Below, piece by piece: positions 55,234 to 64,000 of a stretch of 64,000 bases of DNA; the first letter of the stretch is position 1; every line of letters begins with the position of its first letter. The stretch is taken from the NCBI RefSeq assembly GCF_003202915.1, contig NZ_QGLP01000004.1, positions 930,001 to 994,000 of the forward strand, written 5' to 3'. Below the pieces are notes generated by a model. That model was not told the origin of the DNA. It did not search any database and saw only the letters and a list, made by a program, of their open reading frames with translations. The translations under genes were made by a program, and so were the position numbers. The DNA is from Gilliamella apicola (lineage in GTDB: Bacteria > Pseudomonadota > Gammaproteobacteria > Enterobacterales > Orbaceae).

Positions 55234-57099
55234 ATGTCAGATATTACTGGTACAAACACATTACTTGTCCCAGTGATATCCCCATTAAGTCGATTTTTAA
55301 CAAAAATAACTGCGATTTTAGGGGGATTATCACTCTTTATTAATGTTCTTGTGGTATTTTCATCTGTTATATTTCGCTATGCTTTCCATTCACCTTTAGA
55401 GTGGGCGGAAGAGGTAGCTAGAGCATTAATGATAGCGTTAGTCTTTTTCGGTGTTGCCACTTCTTCAGGCAGAGGTGGGCATATAGGGATAGATTTATTT
55501 TTAGGATTATTACCTAGCTCGCTAAGAGCCTATGTTGTGCATAGTACTCGCTGGATTTTAGTCTTTGTCTCAATTGGTCTCGTCATTTCAAGTTATGATT
55601 TGGTTTATATATCGTTAGAACAAACAACTGAAACCGGCATGCCGTTAGCATTATTTTATATACCGGTATTTATTGGCGCTATAGTCATGTTTGTTGCAAC
55701 GTTAGAACATGTATTTCAACAAGAAAAGAAAATAGTATTGAGAAGTGGTATTGGCGTTTTAGGGTTAATTGTTATTGGTTTTACTGGTTATTCATTATTT
55801 CCTGAATTAGAGTCATTACCAGCCTTTTTTATGTTTGCTTGTTTTTTCTTAGGAATTATAGCTGGGATTCCGATAGCCTTTACTTTGGGTCTATCTTCGA
55901 TGGTATTTTTCTTAAGTAATCCAACTTTACCATTTGTATTTTTCGCCCAACAAGTTTCGGCAGGCGTAGACCATTTCGTATTATTAGCGATACCATTTTT
56001 CTTACTTGCTGGTTCGGCAATGGAAATCAATGGTATGTCTTCTCGTTTAGTCGAATTTATTGTTAGAGGAATGGGTAGATTCAAAGGCGGTTTGAATATG
56101 ACTACCGTGTTATCCATGGCCTTTTTTTCTGGTATTTCTGGTTCAAAATTAGCTGATGTAGCCGCAGTCGGTGGCGTATTAATGCCAGCGGTAAAAAGAA
56201 CAAAGCAGAGTCGCGAAGATGCAGCCGGTGTATTTGCCGCCTCAGCGGTAATGGCTGAATCAATCCCTCCTTGTGTTAATCTGATCGTTATGGGCTTTGT
56301 TGCAAATATTTCAATTGGTGCTTTATTTATTGCCGGTATAGTACCAGCCGTATGTTTGTTAATTATTTTATTAATCACGGCTAATATTTTTGGAAAGAAA
56401 ATCAATGTATCGGATGCTTATCCTGTTCTTATGCCTAAAAAACAGTTAATCCTTGGTGCAGCTGTTGGGTTATTAATGATTCTTATGATTGGTCGTGGTG
56501 TGGTGGCTGGAATTGCTACATCAACAGAAATCTCGGCTTTTGCTGTGGTTTACGCTATAGTCGTTGGTCGCATTGCATTTAGAGAATTAACCTTAAAAGC
56601 AACCATCAAATTGTTTATTGATATGTCAGCCATGTCAGGGATGTTGTTATTTATTGTTGCCTCAGCAACAAGTTTATCTTACGCATTAACCATTGAGATG
56701 ATCCCGCAAAAATGTGCTGATATCTTGGTATCTATCGGTACTAATCATGGCGCATGGTTATTTTTAATCTTATCGATTTTAATACTCATTGTATTTGGCT
56801 CTGTATTAGAAGGTGCACCAGCATTAATTATATTTGCTCCTATTCTGGTACCAATTGCAATTCAACTAGGATTCCATCCATTACATTATGGTATAGTAAT
56901 GGTTTTTGCTATGGGTTTTGGATTGTTTTCTCCGCCAATTGGATTAGGGCTCTATGCTACCTGTACCATTTGTGGAGTAACAATGAAAGATGTTATGAAA
57001 CCTATGCTTAAATATCAGATGGTAATATTTGTTGGAATAATCTTAGTCGCTTTATTCCCATTTATTACAACATGGTTACCTAACATAATGGGATATTAA
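55234..57099 (+). CDS. TRAP transporter permease, fused DctQ-DctM
   Basis: 621 residues from the ATG at 55234, which has AGGAG 8 bases upstream. The first 160 residues form the small DctQ membrane subunit (FRYAFHSPLEWAEEVARALMIALVFFG). A linker helix follows, then the large DctM/SiaM-type subunit: AIPFFLLAGSAMEINGMSSRLVEF, GGLNMTTVLSMAFFSGISGSKLADVAAVGGVLMPAVKR (in parts), AESIPPCVNLIVMGF and FSPPIGLGLYATCTI. Fused permeases are known for sialate and other TRAP systems. It is sodium-driven import of a small organic acid, substrate unknown. Confidence 0.92.
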   Translation: MSDITGTNTLLVPVISPLSRFLTKITAILGGLSLFINVLVVFSSVIFRYAFHSPLEWAEEVARALMIALVFFGVATSSGRGGHIGIDLFLGLLPSSLRAYVVHSTRWILVFVSIGLVISSYDLVYISLEQTTETGMPLALFYIPVFIGAIVMFVATLEHVFQQEKKIVLRSGIGVLGLIVIGFTGYSLFPELESLPAFFMFACFFLGIIAGIPIAFTLGLSSMVFFLSNPTLPFVFFAQQVSAGVDHFVLLAIPFFLLAGSAMEINGMSSRLVEFIVRGMGRFKGGLNMTTVLSMAFFSGISGSKLADVAAVGGVLMPAVKRTKQSREDAAGVFAASAVMAESIPPCVNLIVMGFVANISIGALFIAGIVPAVCLLIILLITANIFGKKINVSDAYPVLMPKKQLILGAAVGLLMILMIGRGVVAGIATSTEISAFAVVYAIVVGRIAFRELTLKATIKLFIDMSAMSGMLLFIVASATSLSYALTIEMIPQKCADILVSIGTNHGAWLFLILSILILIVFGSVLEGAPALIIFAPILVPIAIQLGFHPLHYGIVMVFAMGFGLFSPPIGLGLYATCTICGVTMKDVMKPMLKYQMVIFVGIILVALFPFITTWLPNIMGY

Positions 57100-57106
57100 T
57101 ACCATC

Positions 57107-57150
57107 AATTTGCTAGTTAAGTTTTACTTAATTAGCAAATTAATTTTTAA
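57107..57150 (+). terminator. TRAP operon terminator
   Basis: Arms AATTTGCTAGTTAAG (57107-57121) and CTTAATTAGCAAATT (57127-57141) pair with one mismatch and are followed by AATTTTTAA. Confidence 0.65.
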
Positions 57151-57295
57151 TCAACTAGTGTAATTGTAAACAACTTGATTAACATAATTACCATCTTTAT
57201 TTATACTCATCTTTTAAAATAAGTTCAGTTGTTACTAAACTTTTTGTATAGTGTATTTTATCTAAAAGCGTATAAAAATCTTTAAGGAATTTAGT

Positions 57296-58342
57296 ATGGT
57301 TGACATTCGCGATGTTGCTAAACATGCCGGCGTCTCTGTAAGTACTGTCTCTAATGTATTAAATGGCCGAATAGACCAAATGCGAAAAGAAACATTAAAG
57401 CGCATAGAAGAGAGTATCAAAGTATTAAAATATCATCCGAATAAACTTGCGCAACAATTGAAAACCGGACATGTAAAGATGTTAGGGATATTAGTTCCTT
57501 CCATCATGAATCCAAATTTTGCTGCCTTAGTTAACAACATTGAATCAATAGCTAAAGAAAAATATGGTTATCAAGTCCTATTGGCCAACACCTCTCGTCA
57601 AGATAAACAAGAAAAATTGTTTCTCAATGATCTGCTGTCTTTTGGGGTTAAAGGTGTCATAGTGGTTTCATCGTCAATTGAAAAGAAACATTTTATTAAC
57701 GCCATTAATAAAGGGATGGTGATGGTAAATTATGACGGATTAACTTCAGAGGAAGCTCATAACAACAAAAAAATTCTGATTGATAGTATTTCAATGGATA
57801 ATTTCCAAGCAGGAAAACTTGCAGCAGATTTTTTATTACAGCAAGGGTGCAAAAATATTGTCTTTGCTACGATAAAAGGAAATATTACCAGTCGGAATAA
57901 CAAAATATTAGGTTTTTTAGATAGTTTAAAAAGTGCCGGTTTAAGTACTAATAATCGTATTATTGAAGGTACGGCGCAATTTGCTTATGGTGATAGTGAA
58001 TTAGCGGAAATAGGTAAATTATTGGCAAATGAAATTATCAAAAACAACAAAGCGTTGCCTGATGGAATAGTCGCTATTAACGATATGTTAGCGATAGGTA
58101 TTATTTCTGAATTAACTCGCTTAGGCGTGAAAATCCCGCAAGATATCTCCGTTATTGGTATCGATAATATGTTTTTAGATACCCTGTTTAGTCCGTCATT
58201 AACATCGATAGCTTCACCATTATCGGATATGGCAACATTAATGGTTGATCGCCTAATTGCAATGCTTAATGGCGATAAAATCGAACCTCGCGAGTTTCTA
58301 TTTAAACCTTACTTAGTTAAACGAGAATCGGTTCGTTATTGA
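57296..58342 (+). CDS. LacI family transcriptional regulator
   Basis: 348 residues. The HTH at the extreme N-terminus reads IRDVAKHAGVSVSTVSNVLNG, followed by the hinge PNKLAQQLKTGHVKMLGILVPSI and a periplasmic-binding-protein-like effector domain (DFLLQQGCKNIVFATIKG, PDGIVAINDMLAIGIISEL, VIGIDNMFLDTLFSPSLTSI). It is probably the local repressor of the TRAP/SDR genes. A good AAGGA ribosome site lies 8 bases before the ATG. Confidence 0.92.
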   Translation: MVDIRDVAKHAGVSVSTVSNVLNGRIDQMRKETLKRIEESIKVLKYHPNKLAQQLKTGHVKMLGILVPSIMNPNFAALVNNIESIAKEKYGYQVLLANTSRQDKQEKLFLNDLLSFGVKGVIVVSSSIEKKHFINAINKGMVMVNYDGLTSEEAHNNKKILIDSISMDNFQAGKLAADFLLQQGCKNIVFATIKGNITSRNNKILGFLDSLKSAGLSTNNRIIEGTAQFAYGDSELAEIGKLLANEIIKNNKALPDGIVAINDMLAIGIISELTRLGVKIPQDISVIGIDNMFLDTLFSPSLTSIASPLSDMATLMVDRLIAMLNGDKIEPREFLFKPYLVKRESVRY

Positions 58343-58597
58343 TATCAATCAATGAAAACGTGAATGGTTAGTGGTATTAGTTAATATCCTTAATTTCATA
58401 CTGAATGAAGATTTGCAATGAGCAGCAACGGTAAAAATAGAACGCAATTGACCTAAAAAGTTGAGGGGCAGGGTATCTAGCCTCTCGAAATGCATCAATC
58501 TTTTAATCAAGAATAATAATCAAGTTAAATAATAAGTTGCAATATTTTGCTTAAAAGTTATTATATTTTGAACACTTATTTATGGATAGGACTGTGT

Positions 58598-59380
58598 ATG
58601 CGCAACTCTCTTTTTACTGTTATTTTATCTTCATTGTTATTATTAATCTCTTCATTTAGTTTTGCTAGCGAGCAAACTTATGTGGTTGGTGCTGGTGGAA
58701 CCTATCGACCCTTTGAATACGAAAATAGTGATAAACAATTAGAAGGTTTTGATATTGATCTTATTAAAGCGATTGCTGAAGTACAAAACTTCAACATCAA
58801 ATTAATCAACACCCCTTGGGAAGGTATTTTTGCTACTTTAGATAATGGTGAACGCGATATCATTATTTCAGGTATTACGATTACGGATAAACGTAAAAAT
58901 TCTGTCGATTTTTCATTGCCTTATTTTCCTGCTGAACAAGTTATCGTTTCACAAAATTCAACTGAGATTAAATCAATTAATGATTTAAGTAGTCATACTG
59001 TTGGAGTAGTTAACGGTAGTACTGCTGATGTGGTTGTTTCTAAAGTATTAGGTAAAAATAGTACGGCAATCAAACGTTTTGATAATACTCCGTTGTTACT
59101 TCAAGAACTTTATGAAGAAGGCATTAGTGCTGCGGTTGGTGATGTTGGTGTAGTTAAGTTTTATATCAAAATGCACCCCGGCAAAGATTTTAATTTAGTT
59201 TATGATGATACGTTTGAATCGCAATACTTTGGTATAGCTGTCGCTAAAGGTAATACTGAGCTACGTAATAGCATCAATGAAGGACTTAAAAAGATTGTTG
59301 CAAACGGGACTTACGCTGCAATTTATAAAAAATGGTTCGATAGCAATGTTCCATCTTTACCATTAGATTCTAAAGAGTAA
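58598..59380 (+). CDS. Amino acid ABC transporter substrate-binding protein
   Basis: 260 residues from the ATG at 58598 (AGGA upstream), giving a Sec signal MRNSLFTVILSSLLLLISSF then SFASEQ. A farther upstream ATG (58547) would put 17 extra residues before the signal and is rejected. The body is a polar-amino-acid binding protein: GTYRPFEYENSDKQLEGFDIDLIKAIAE, NTPWEGIFATLDNGERDIIISGITIT (in parts), FSLPYF and GVVNGSTADVVV. It is the first gene of a three-gene ABC operon; ligand not predictable. Confidence 0.9.
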   Translation: MRNSLFTVILSSLLLLISSFSFASEQTYVVGAGGTYRPFEYENSDKQLEGFDIDLIKAIAEVQNFNIKLINTPWEGIFATLDNGERDIIISGITITDKRKNSVDFSLPYFPAEQVIVSQNSTEIKSINDLSSHTVGVVNGSTADVVVSKVLGKNSTAIKRFDNTPLLLQELYEEGISAAVGDVGVVKFYIKMHPGKDFNLVYDDTFESQYFGIAVAKGNTELRNSINEGLKKIVANGTYAAIYKKWFDSNVPSLPLDSKE

Positions 59381-59392
59381 AGTGGAATTGTC

Positions 59393-60154
59393 ATGGCATT
59401 TAATTGGCAAATTGTTGAAGAATATACCCCCCTTTTTATAGAAGGGGCAAAAACTACCGTTCAATGTACTATTATTTGTGTGATTTTAGGGACATTATGG
59501 GGATTGACTTTAGGTATTGGACGAACAGCATCCACCAAATATGGTTTGTGGAAATGGGTGCTTTATTATGGCGTGCAATGGCCTGTCAAAATTTATGTTA
59601 GTGCTTTTCGCGGTACACCATTATTTGTACAAATCATGGTAGTGCATTATGTTTTAATGCCGTTTTTTCTAAATCCGCGTGATGGATTATTGGTCTCTGA
59701 TAATCTTATCTCAGTGGCTACCGCTCGCTATTGGCGTTCGGAGTATGGTGCTTTTATTTCTTGTGTTACGGCAATTACATTAAATGCTGGAGCCTATATT
59801 TCCGAAATTTTTAGAGCAGGTATCGAATCAATCGATAAAGGCCAAATGGAAGCGGCAAGGTCACTTGGAATGAGTTATGGCAGTACCATGCGTAAGGTGA
59901 TTTTACCGCAGGCTTTTAAACGCATGCTTCCTCCGTTAGGTAATAATGCCATTGCTATTTTGAAAGACTCGTCACTCGGTGCTGCCATCGGTCTTGCTGA
60001 TTTAGCTTTTGCCGCAAGAACATCAGGTGCTGCGTATGGTTCTTACTCTGAACCTTATATTGTTATTTCCATAGTATATTGGGTAATGACGTTCTCGCTT
60101 TCATTATTGGTTAAATATTTAGAAAAAAGGTTAGGCAAAAGTGATTCACATTAA
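59393..60154 (+). CDS. Amino acid ABC transporter permease
   Basis: 253 residues of the HisM/GlnP type. The N-terminal [25 protein letters not shown], the motif [16 protein letters not shown], and the EAA loop [39 protein letters not shown] (in parts) are clear. It has five or six helices. It starts 12 bases after the binding protein and overlaps the ATPase gene by 14 bases. Confidence 0.92.
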   Translation: MAFNWQIVEEYTPLFIEGAKTTVQCTIICVILGTLWGLTLGIGRTASTKYGLWKWVLYYGVQWPVKIYVSAFRGTPLFVQIMVVHYVLMPFFLNPRDGLLVSDNLISVATARYWRSEYGAFISCVTAITLNAGAYISEIFRAGIESIDKGQMEAARSLGMSYGSTMRKVILPQAFKRMLPPLGNNAIAILKDSSLGAAIGLADLAFAARTSGAAYGSYSEPYIVISIVYWVMTFSLSLLVKYLEKRLGKSDSH

Positions 60155-60863
60155 AAATCTACAAAAACAATTTGGTACTATCCATGTGTTACGTGGTATT
60201 TCTTGTGATATTCAGGAAAAAGAGGTGATTTCAATTATAGGTCCTTCCGGATCAGGAAAAAGCACTTTTTTACGTTGCATTAATGGATTAGAAGATATTA
60301 CTTCAGGGGAGATTGAAGTTAATGGATTTAAATTACCTGACGCTAAAACCAATATTAATCAATTGCGTGAATCGGTAGGTATGGTTTTTCAACGCTTTAA
60401 TCTTTTTCCGCATATGACAGTGTTGCAAAATCTCATTTTGGCACCAATGGATGTAAAGAAAATGCCCAAAAATGAGGCCATAACTAAGGCGGAAGGTCTG
60501 TTAGTTAAGGTTGGATTGATTGATAAGATTGATGCTTATCCCAATCAATTATCAGGTGGACAACAACAACGTGTTGCGATTGCTCGTGCATTAATGATGG
60601 ACCCGAAAGTGATGCTTTTTGACGAACCAACTTCGGCGCTTGATCCTGAGTTAGTTGGTGAGGTATTGGCGGTAATGAAGTCACTCGCGCAAGAGGGGAT
60701 GACCATGGTGGTTGTCACCCATGAAATGGGGTTTGCCAGAGAGATGTCGACTCGGGTTATTTTTATCGATCAGGGTATTATTCAAGAACAAGGCTCGCCT
60801 GAGCAAATCTTCACTCGACCACAAAATGAAAGAACCCAGTTGTTTTTAAGTAAAGTGTTATAA
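60141..60863 (+). CDS. Amino acid ABC transporter ATP-binding protein
   Basis: 240 residues of the GlnQ/HisP type: Walker [22 protein letters not shown]-loop [12 protein letters not shown], signature [17 protein letters not shown], Walker [21 protein letters not shown] and switch [12 protein letters not shown]. The GTG start at 60141 lies inside the permease gene, giving coupled translation. The operon ends at a bidirectional terminator. Confidence 0.94.
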   Translation: MIHIKNLQKQFGTIHVLRGISCDIQEKEVISIIGPSGSGKSTFLRCINGLEDITSGEIEVNGFKLPDAKTNINQLRESVGMVFQRFNLFPHMTVLQNLILAPMDVKKMPKNEAITKAEGLLVKVGLIDKIDAYPNQLSGGQQQRVAIARALMMDPKVMLFDEPTSALDPELVGEVLAVMKSLAQEGMTMVVVTHEMGFAREMSTRVIFIDQGIIQEQGSPEQIFTRPQNERTQLFLSKVL

Positions 60864-60906
60864 CTATCCTCATCTAACAACTGATTAACTATGCAATCCG
60901 CAATAA

Positions 60907-60939
60907 AAAATCGCACTAACCAATGGCTAGTGCGATTTT
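60907..60939. terminator. Bidirectional terminator between ABC operon and fabB
   Basis: Perfect 12-bp stem AAAATCGCACTA (60907-60918) and TAGTGCGATTTT (60928-60939), with A/T runs on both flanks, between convergent genes. Confidence 0.88.
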
Positions 60940-60966
60940 CAACTTGGAGTTACATACAAACTGGTT

Positions 60967-62178
60967 TTATGCTTTATATTTTTTCATTACAATTGAAGCA
61001 TTAGTACCACCAAAACCGAAACTATTTGACATGACTGTCGTTAATTCACGCTCGGTCGGTTCGGTGATAATGTTCATGCCTACTGCTTCATCAGCAAGTT
61101 CATCAATATTGATGCTTGGTGTGATAAAACCGTGTTCAAGCATAAGTAGTGAGTAGATCAATTCTTGGGCTCCCGTTGCACTTAATGAGTGACCTGTCAT
61201 TGATTTAGTTGAAGAGATAGCCGGGATGTTATCACCAAATACTTGTTTAATTGCCCATAATTCTTTAACGTCACCAACAGGTGTTGAAGTACCGTGAGTA
61301 TTGATATAATCAACTGGTCCATCAAGATCTTGAATAGCTAGTTGCATACAACGCATTGCACCTTCACCAGATGGCGCAACCATGTCATAACCATCAGATG
61401 TTGCGCCATAACCAACTAATTCACCATAGATGTGCGCGCCACGGGCAAGAGCATGTTCAAGCTCTTCAACCACCACCATTCCTGCACCGCCAGCAATAAC
61501 AAAACCATCACGGTTTTTATCATAAGCACGAGATGCTTTTTCTGGTGTGTCATTATATTTGGTGGATAATGCACCCATTGCGTCAAATTCACATGACATT
61601 TCCCAACATAATTCTTCACCACCACCAGCAAAAACCACGTCTTGTTTACCAAGTTGGATAAGTTCAGCTGCATGACCAATACAGTGAACAGAGGTTGCAC
61701 ACGCAGATGTCATTGAGTAGCTAATACCTTTAATTTTAAATGGGGTAGCTAGACATGCAGAAATTGCTGATGACATTGATTTCGTTACTGCATAAGGGCC
61801 AACACCTCGTAAACCTTTTTCTTTCATGCCAGCAACAACATTGTATTGAGTTTTAGTTGAACCACCATAACCAGCAATGAGACCAGTGCGCGGATTAGAT
61901 ACTTGTTCTGGGGTTAATTTTGCATCTTCGATTGCTTGTTGTAGTGCAAGATACCCATAAATAGAAGCATCGTTCATAAAACGGACAACTTTACGATCTA
62001 TTAATCCAGTGGTGTCTAATTTAACATTACCACATACATGACTTCGCATTCCGCTATCTTTCATTTCTTGCGAGAAAGTAATACCGCTTCGGCCCACTCT
62101 CAACGACTCTAAAACTTCTTTAGTATTATTCCCAATGCTTGAAAGAATACCTAATCCGGTAATTACTACACGTTTCAT
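60967..62178 (-). CDS. fabB: 3-oxoacyl-[acyl-carrier-protein] synthase I
   Basis: 403-residue condensing enzyme of fatty acid elongation, essential for unsaturated fatty acid synthesis in gammaproteobacteria. The active-site cysteine is in [16 protein letters not shown], the two histidines in [16 protein letters not shown] and [17 protein letters not shown], and the C-terminal loop reads [17 protein letters not shown]. FabB rather than FabF is supported by overall match to E. coli FabB ([18 protein letters not shown]). The promoter carries a FabR-type palindrome. Confidence 0.96.
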   Translation of the reverse strand: MKRVVITGLGILSSIGNNTKEVLESLRVGRSGITFSQEMKDSGMRSHVCGNVKLDTTGLIDRKVVRFMNDASIYGYLALQQAIEDAKLTPEQVSNPRTGLIAGYGGSTKTQYNVVAGMKEKGLRGVGPYAVTKSMSSAISACLATPFKIKGISYSMTSACATSVHCIGHAAELIQLGKQDVVFAGGGEELCWEMSCEFDAMGALSTKYNDTPEKASRAYDKNRDGFVIAGGAGMVVVEELEHALARGAHIYGELVGYGATSDGYDMVAPSGEGAMRCMQLAIQDLDGPVDYINTHGTSTPVGDVKELWAIKQVFGDNIPAISSTKSMTGHSLSATGAQELIYSLLMLEHGFITPSINIDELADEAVGMNIITEPTERELTTVMSNSFGFGGTNASIVMKKYKA

Positions 62179-62232
62179 CTAATGCTTTACTCCTAAGTTA
62201 ACTGGCTTCGTATGAAAAATTGGACTGATTAT

Positions 62233-62250
62233 AGCGTACACTTGTAAGCT
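62233..62250 (-). promoter_or_regulatory. FabR-type operator in the fabB promoter
   Basis: AGCGTACA-CT-TGTAAGCT, an 8+8 inverted repeat with one mismatch, resembles the E. coli FabR box. On the leftward strand a TATAAT lies at 62233-62228, so the operator occupies the -10/-35 spacer region. Confidence 0.6.
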
Positions 62251-62425
62251 GAACAATACCCTATGATTGATTTTATTTATTAATATTTAAATAAGGTGAG
62301 GTTTGTAAAATAAGTTATCAATAGCATTAATAATCTTTACATATTATTAATACTTCCTTAATAAAAATGCTTATGAAAGTGGTTCAATAGTACAAACCTT
62401 TGTTATTTTAGATCGGATTATTTAC
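62251..62425. other. Intergenic stretch between the fabB and radical SAM promoters
   Basis: 175 AT-rich bases of the 307-base fabB to radical SAM gap. No gene, repeat or further operator was recognised; a FadR site for fabB was looked for and not found. Confidence 0.4.
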
Positions 62426-62453
62426 TTGCTAAGGCATCTAAAATCGCTATAAT
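62426..62453 (+). promoter_or_regulatory. Sigma-70 promoter of the radical SAM gene
   Basis: TTGCTA (62426-62431), 16-base spacer, consensus TATAAT (62448-62453), 32 bases before the ATG at 62486. Confidence 0.7.
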
Positions 62454-62454
62454 A

Positions 62455-62470
62455 CTGTGAATATATACAG
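62455..62470. promoter_or_regulatory. LexA (SOS) box
   Basis: CTGTGAATATATACAG matches the gammaproteobacterial LexA core CTGT-N8-ACAG exactly, with the usual AT-rich centre, and is flanked by TA on the left and TTA on the right. It begins one base after the -10 hexamer, so LexA would occlude the promoter start. Confidence 0.75.
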
Positions 62471-62485
62471 TTATTGGTGATAATT

Positions 62486-63754
62486 ATGATTCAAGACAAA
62501 ATGATATCAAAGCTTGAGATATTGGCGGAATCAGCAAAATACGATATTTCGTGTGCATCTAGCGGTACTTCTCGCAGTAATAAAAACAAAGGCATTGGTA
62601 GTGCTTCACGCTGTGGTATCTGTCATTCCTTTACTGCTGATGGCCGATGTGTTTCGTTACTAAAAATCATGTTGACCAATTACTGCATGTTTGATTGTGC
62701 TTACTGTATCAATCGCCAAAGCAATGATATTCCTCGCGCTGGATTTACGCCGAAAGAGTTAGCTGATTTAACGATTGAATTTTATCGTCGTAATTATATT
62801 GAAGGACTTTTTTTAAGCTCTGGTATTGTGCGTAGTGCTGATCATACCATGGAAAAAATGATTCGCGTGGTCAAAATTTTACGCCAAGAATATCACTTCA
62901 ATGGTTATATCCATATGAAGGCGATCCCGGGGGCAAGTAATGAGTTAATTCGTGAAGCAGGGTTATTGGTAGACCGAATGAGTGTCAATCTTGAGATCCC
63001 AACGGAACGCAATTTGAAACTGCTTGCGCCGGATAAAGATCATCAAACTATCTATCAACCCATGCGCCATATTCAACAGAATTTGCTAGAAAATATTGAA
63101 GACCGTAAAAAACTCAAATCCACACCCAAATTTGTGCCAGCAGGACAAAGCACGCAGGTAATTATTGGCGCAACGGATGAAACGGATAATCAAATATTAC
63201 AACTTACCGCTAAGTTATATAAACGGCCAAGTATGAAGCGAGTGTACTATTCGGGATTTATTCCGGTAAATAGTTATGATAAACGTTTACCCATACTGCA
63301 AGAAGTACCGAGAGTGCGTGAAAACCGTTTGTATCAAGCAGATTGGTTATTACGTTTTTATGATTTTAACGTCGATGAGATTGTTAATGATGATCATCCT
63401 GATCTTGATTTAACTGTCGATCCAAAATTATCTTGGGCGATTCGTAATCCACAGTTTTTTCCTGTCGATATAAATCGAGATAGTTATCGAAAAATTTTGC
63501 GCGTACCAGGTATTGGTGTGAAATCAGCAAAATTAATTGTGATGGCAAGACGACATCGAAAACTCAATATCGAAGCATTAAAACGGATCGGCGTGGTGCT
63601 CAAACGTGCGCAATTCTTTATTGTTTGTCATGAAATGAGAACCTTTAAATTACTTGATTCATCCGCTGAATATATTCGACTTAGTTTGCAAGATCAGCCT
63701 CTTATTGAAATTAACAAAGATCCTATTCCACAACAACTAGTGATGGGGTGGTAA
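62486..63754 (+). CDS. Putative DNA modification/repair radical SAM protein
   Basis: 422 residues from ATG 62486. The radical SAM cluster motif is LTNYCMFDCAYCINRQ (Cx3Cx2C), preceded by a second cysteine group near CGICHSFTADGRCVSLL. Near the C-terminus RVPGIGVKSAKLIVMARRHR is a helix-hairpin-helix DNA-binding motif. This matches the TIGR03916-type family, which is paired with a DUF4130/TIGR03915 protein, as here. The actual reaction is not established. The promoter carries a LexA box, supporting a DNA-damage role. Confidence 0.9.
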   Translation: MIQDKMISKLEILAESAKYDISCASSGTSRSNKNKGIGSASRCGICHSFTADGRCVSLLKIMLTNYCMFDCAYCINRQSNDIPRAGFTPKELADLTIEFYRRNYIEGLFLSSGIVRSADHTMEKMIRVVKILRQEYHFNGYIHMKAIPGASNELIREAGLLVDRMSVNLEIPTERNLKLLAPDKDHQTIYQPMRHIQQNLLENIEDRKKLKSTPKFVPAGQSTQVIIGATDETDNQILQLTAKLYKRPSMKRVYYSGFIPVNSYDKRLPILQEVPRVRENRLYQADWLLRFYDFNVDEIVNDDHPDLDLTVDPKLSWAIRNPQFFPVDINRDSYRKILRVPGIGVKSAKLIVMARRHRKLNIEALKRIGVVLKRAQFFIVCHEMRTFKLLDSSAEYIRLSLQDQPLIEINKDPIPQQLVMGW

Positions 63755-63757
63755 GCT

Positions 63758-64000
63758 ATGCTTGGGTTTTATTATGACAAAACTTTTGAAGGGCTGTTAT
63801 GTGCGGTTTTTGATGCGTTTAAACTTAAAAAAATGCCTGAATGTTTGTTGACGGCTGATGACGTAGTGCCGCTTTTACTGTCGGAATCTCACCAAGTGGA
63901 ATATCGGAACAGTAAATATGAAAGAGTATACACGGCATTACAGAAAAAGTTATCGCCGATCGCCCTAAATCAACTATTGTTTACGTGGTTATCTGAACTG
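63758..64000 (+). CDS. DUF4130 (TIGR03915-type) DNA metabolism protein, N-terminal part
   Basis: 81 codons before the window edge. The start MLGFYYDKTFEGLLCAVFDAF is typical of the family that accompanies the radical SAM partner. In some members this family is fused to a uracil-DNA glycosylase-like domain; whether that is so here cannot be seen. It starts 3 bases after the radical SAM gene and shares its SOS-type promoter. Confidence 0.85.
   Translation, partial: MLGFYYDKTFEGLLCAVFDAFKLKKMPECLLTADDVVPLLLSESHQVEYRNSKYERVYTALQKKLSPIALNQLLFTWLSEL

Noticed and set aside
55788-56405. 205-codon frame on the minus strand inside the TRAP permease gene
   Set aside because: Antisense shadow of a strongly conserved membrane protein, with no ribosome site and no family resemblance.
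58547-58597. Upstream ATG for the amino acid binding protein
   Set aside because: It would put 17 residues before a good signal peptide; the ATG at 58598 has a ribosome site at proper spacing.
1-64000. tRNA, rRNA, prophage or insertion-sequence features
   Set aside because: No transposase or integrase reading frame, terminal inverted repeats or tRNA-like cloverleaf were recognised on reading both strands.

Overview
The window is a low-GC, gene-dense bacterial chromosome segment. Housekeeping proteins (PurM, GshB, RsmE, YqgE/RuvX, NlpD, GpmA, FabB, AsnA) read like Gammaproteobacteria. The AT-richness, the bee-gut-like catabolic content and the sequence character suggest an Orbaceae member such as Gilliamella. 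That assignment is inferred from protein similarity recalled from memory, not from a search. I found no rRNA, tRNA, CRISPR array, prophage or intact insertion sequence.

Layout. 1-20978 is mostly core: nifJ (cut by the left edge), purM, the rsmE-gshB-GNAT-yqgE-ruvX run, folB, moeA, ychF, rsmI, nlpD, gpmA, tdk, ubiX-yhbP, and pdxST divergent from its MocR-type regulator pdxR. 21014-24147 is a small decaying catabolic locus: an MFS transporter broken by three lesions, an IclR regulator, and a YagE-like aldolase. The IclR-aldolase gap carries a perfect 18-bp operator pair and a CRP-like site. 24426-27348 has a SemiSWEET transporter, small secreted or hypothetical proteins, and asnA.

28000-38880 is the most unusual part. 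It is an array of five paralogous putative secreted adhesin-like proteins of about 505 residues, built by serial tandem duplication. Copies A and C have their start codon separated from the coding frame by two and three units of a 7-bp repeat (ACACCCA). One or four units would restore the frame, so they look like slipped-strand phase-variable genes caught OFF. Copies B, D and E are in frame, and each carries two mutually exclusive hairpins directly over the ribosome-binding site. The C-terminal tips vary most between copies A and C.

39025-52494 is a purine-ureide locus. A leftward operon (allC, MFS transporter, allE, carbamate kinase, allD) faces a rightward operon (fdrA, ylbE, ylbF, allS, pucG-like transaminase, MFS transporter). 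Together they convert allantoate through ureidoglycine and ureidoglycolate (or directly by transamination) to oxalurate, then to oxamate plus carbamoyl phosphate, and finally to ATP. No allantoinase is present here.

52589-60863 holds an SDR dehydrogenase, an RbsD/FucU-family protein, a TRAP transporter with fused permease, a LacI regulator with a candidate operator dyad, and a polar amino acid ABC transporter. 60967-64000 holds fabB with a FabR-type operator, and a radical SAM / DUF4130 putative DNA-repair pair whose promoter carries a perfect-core LexA box.
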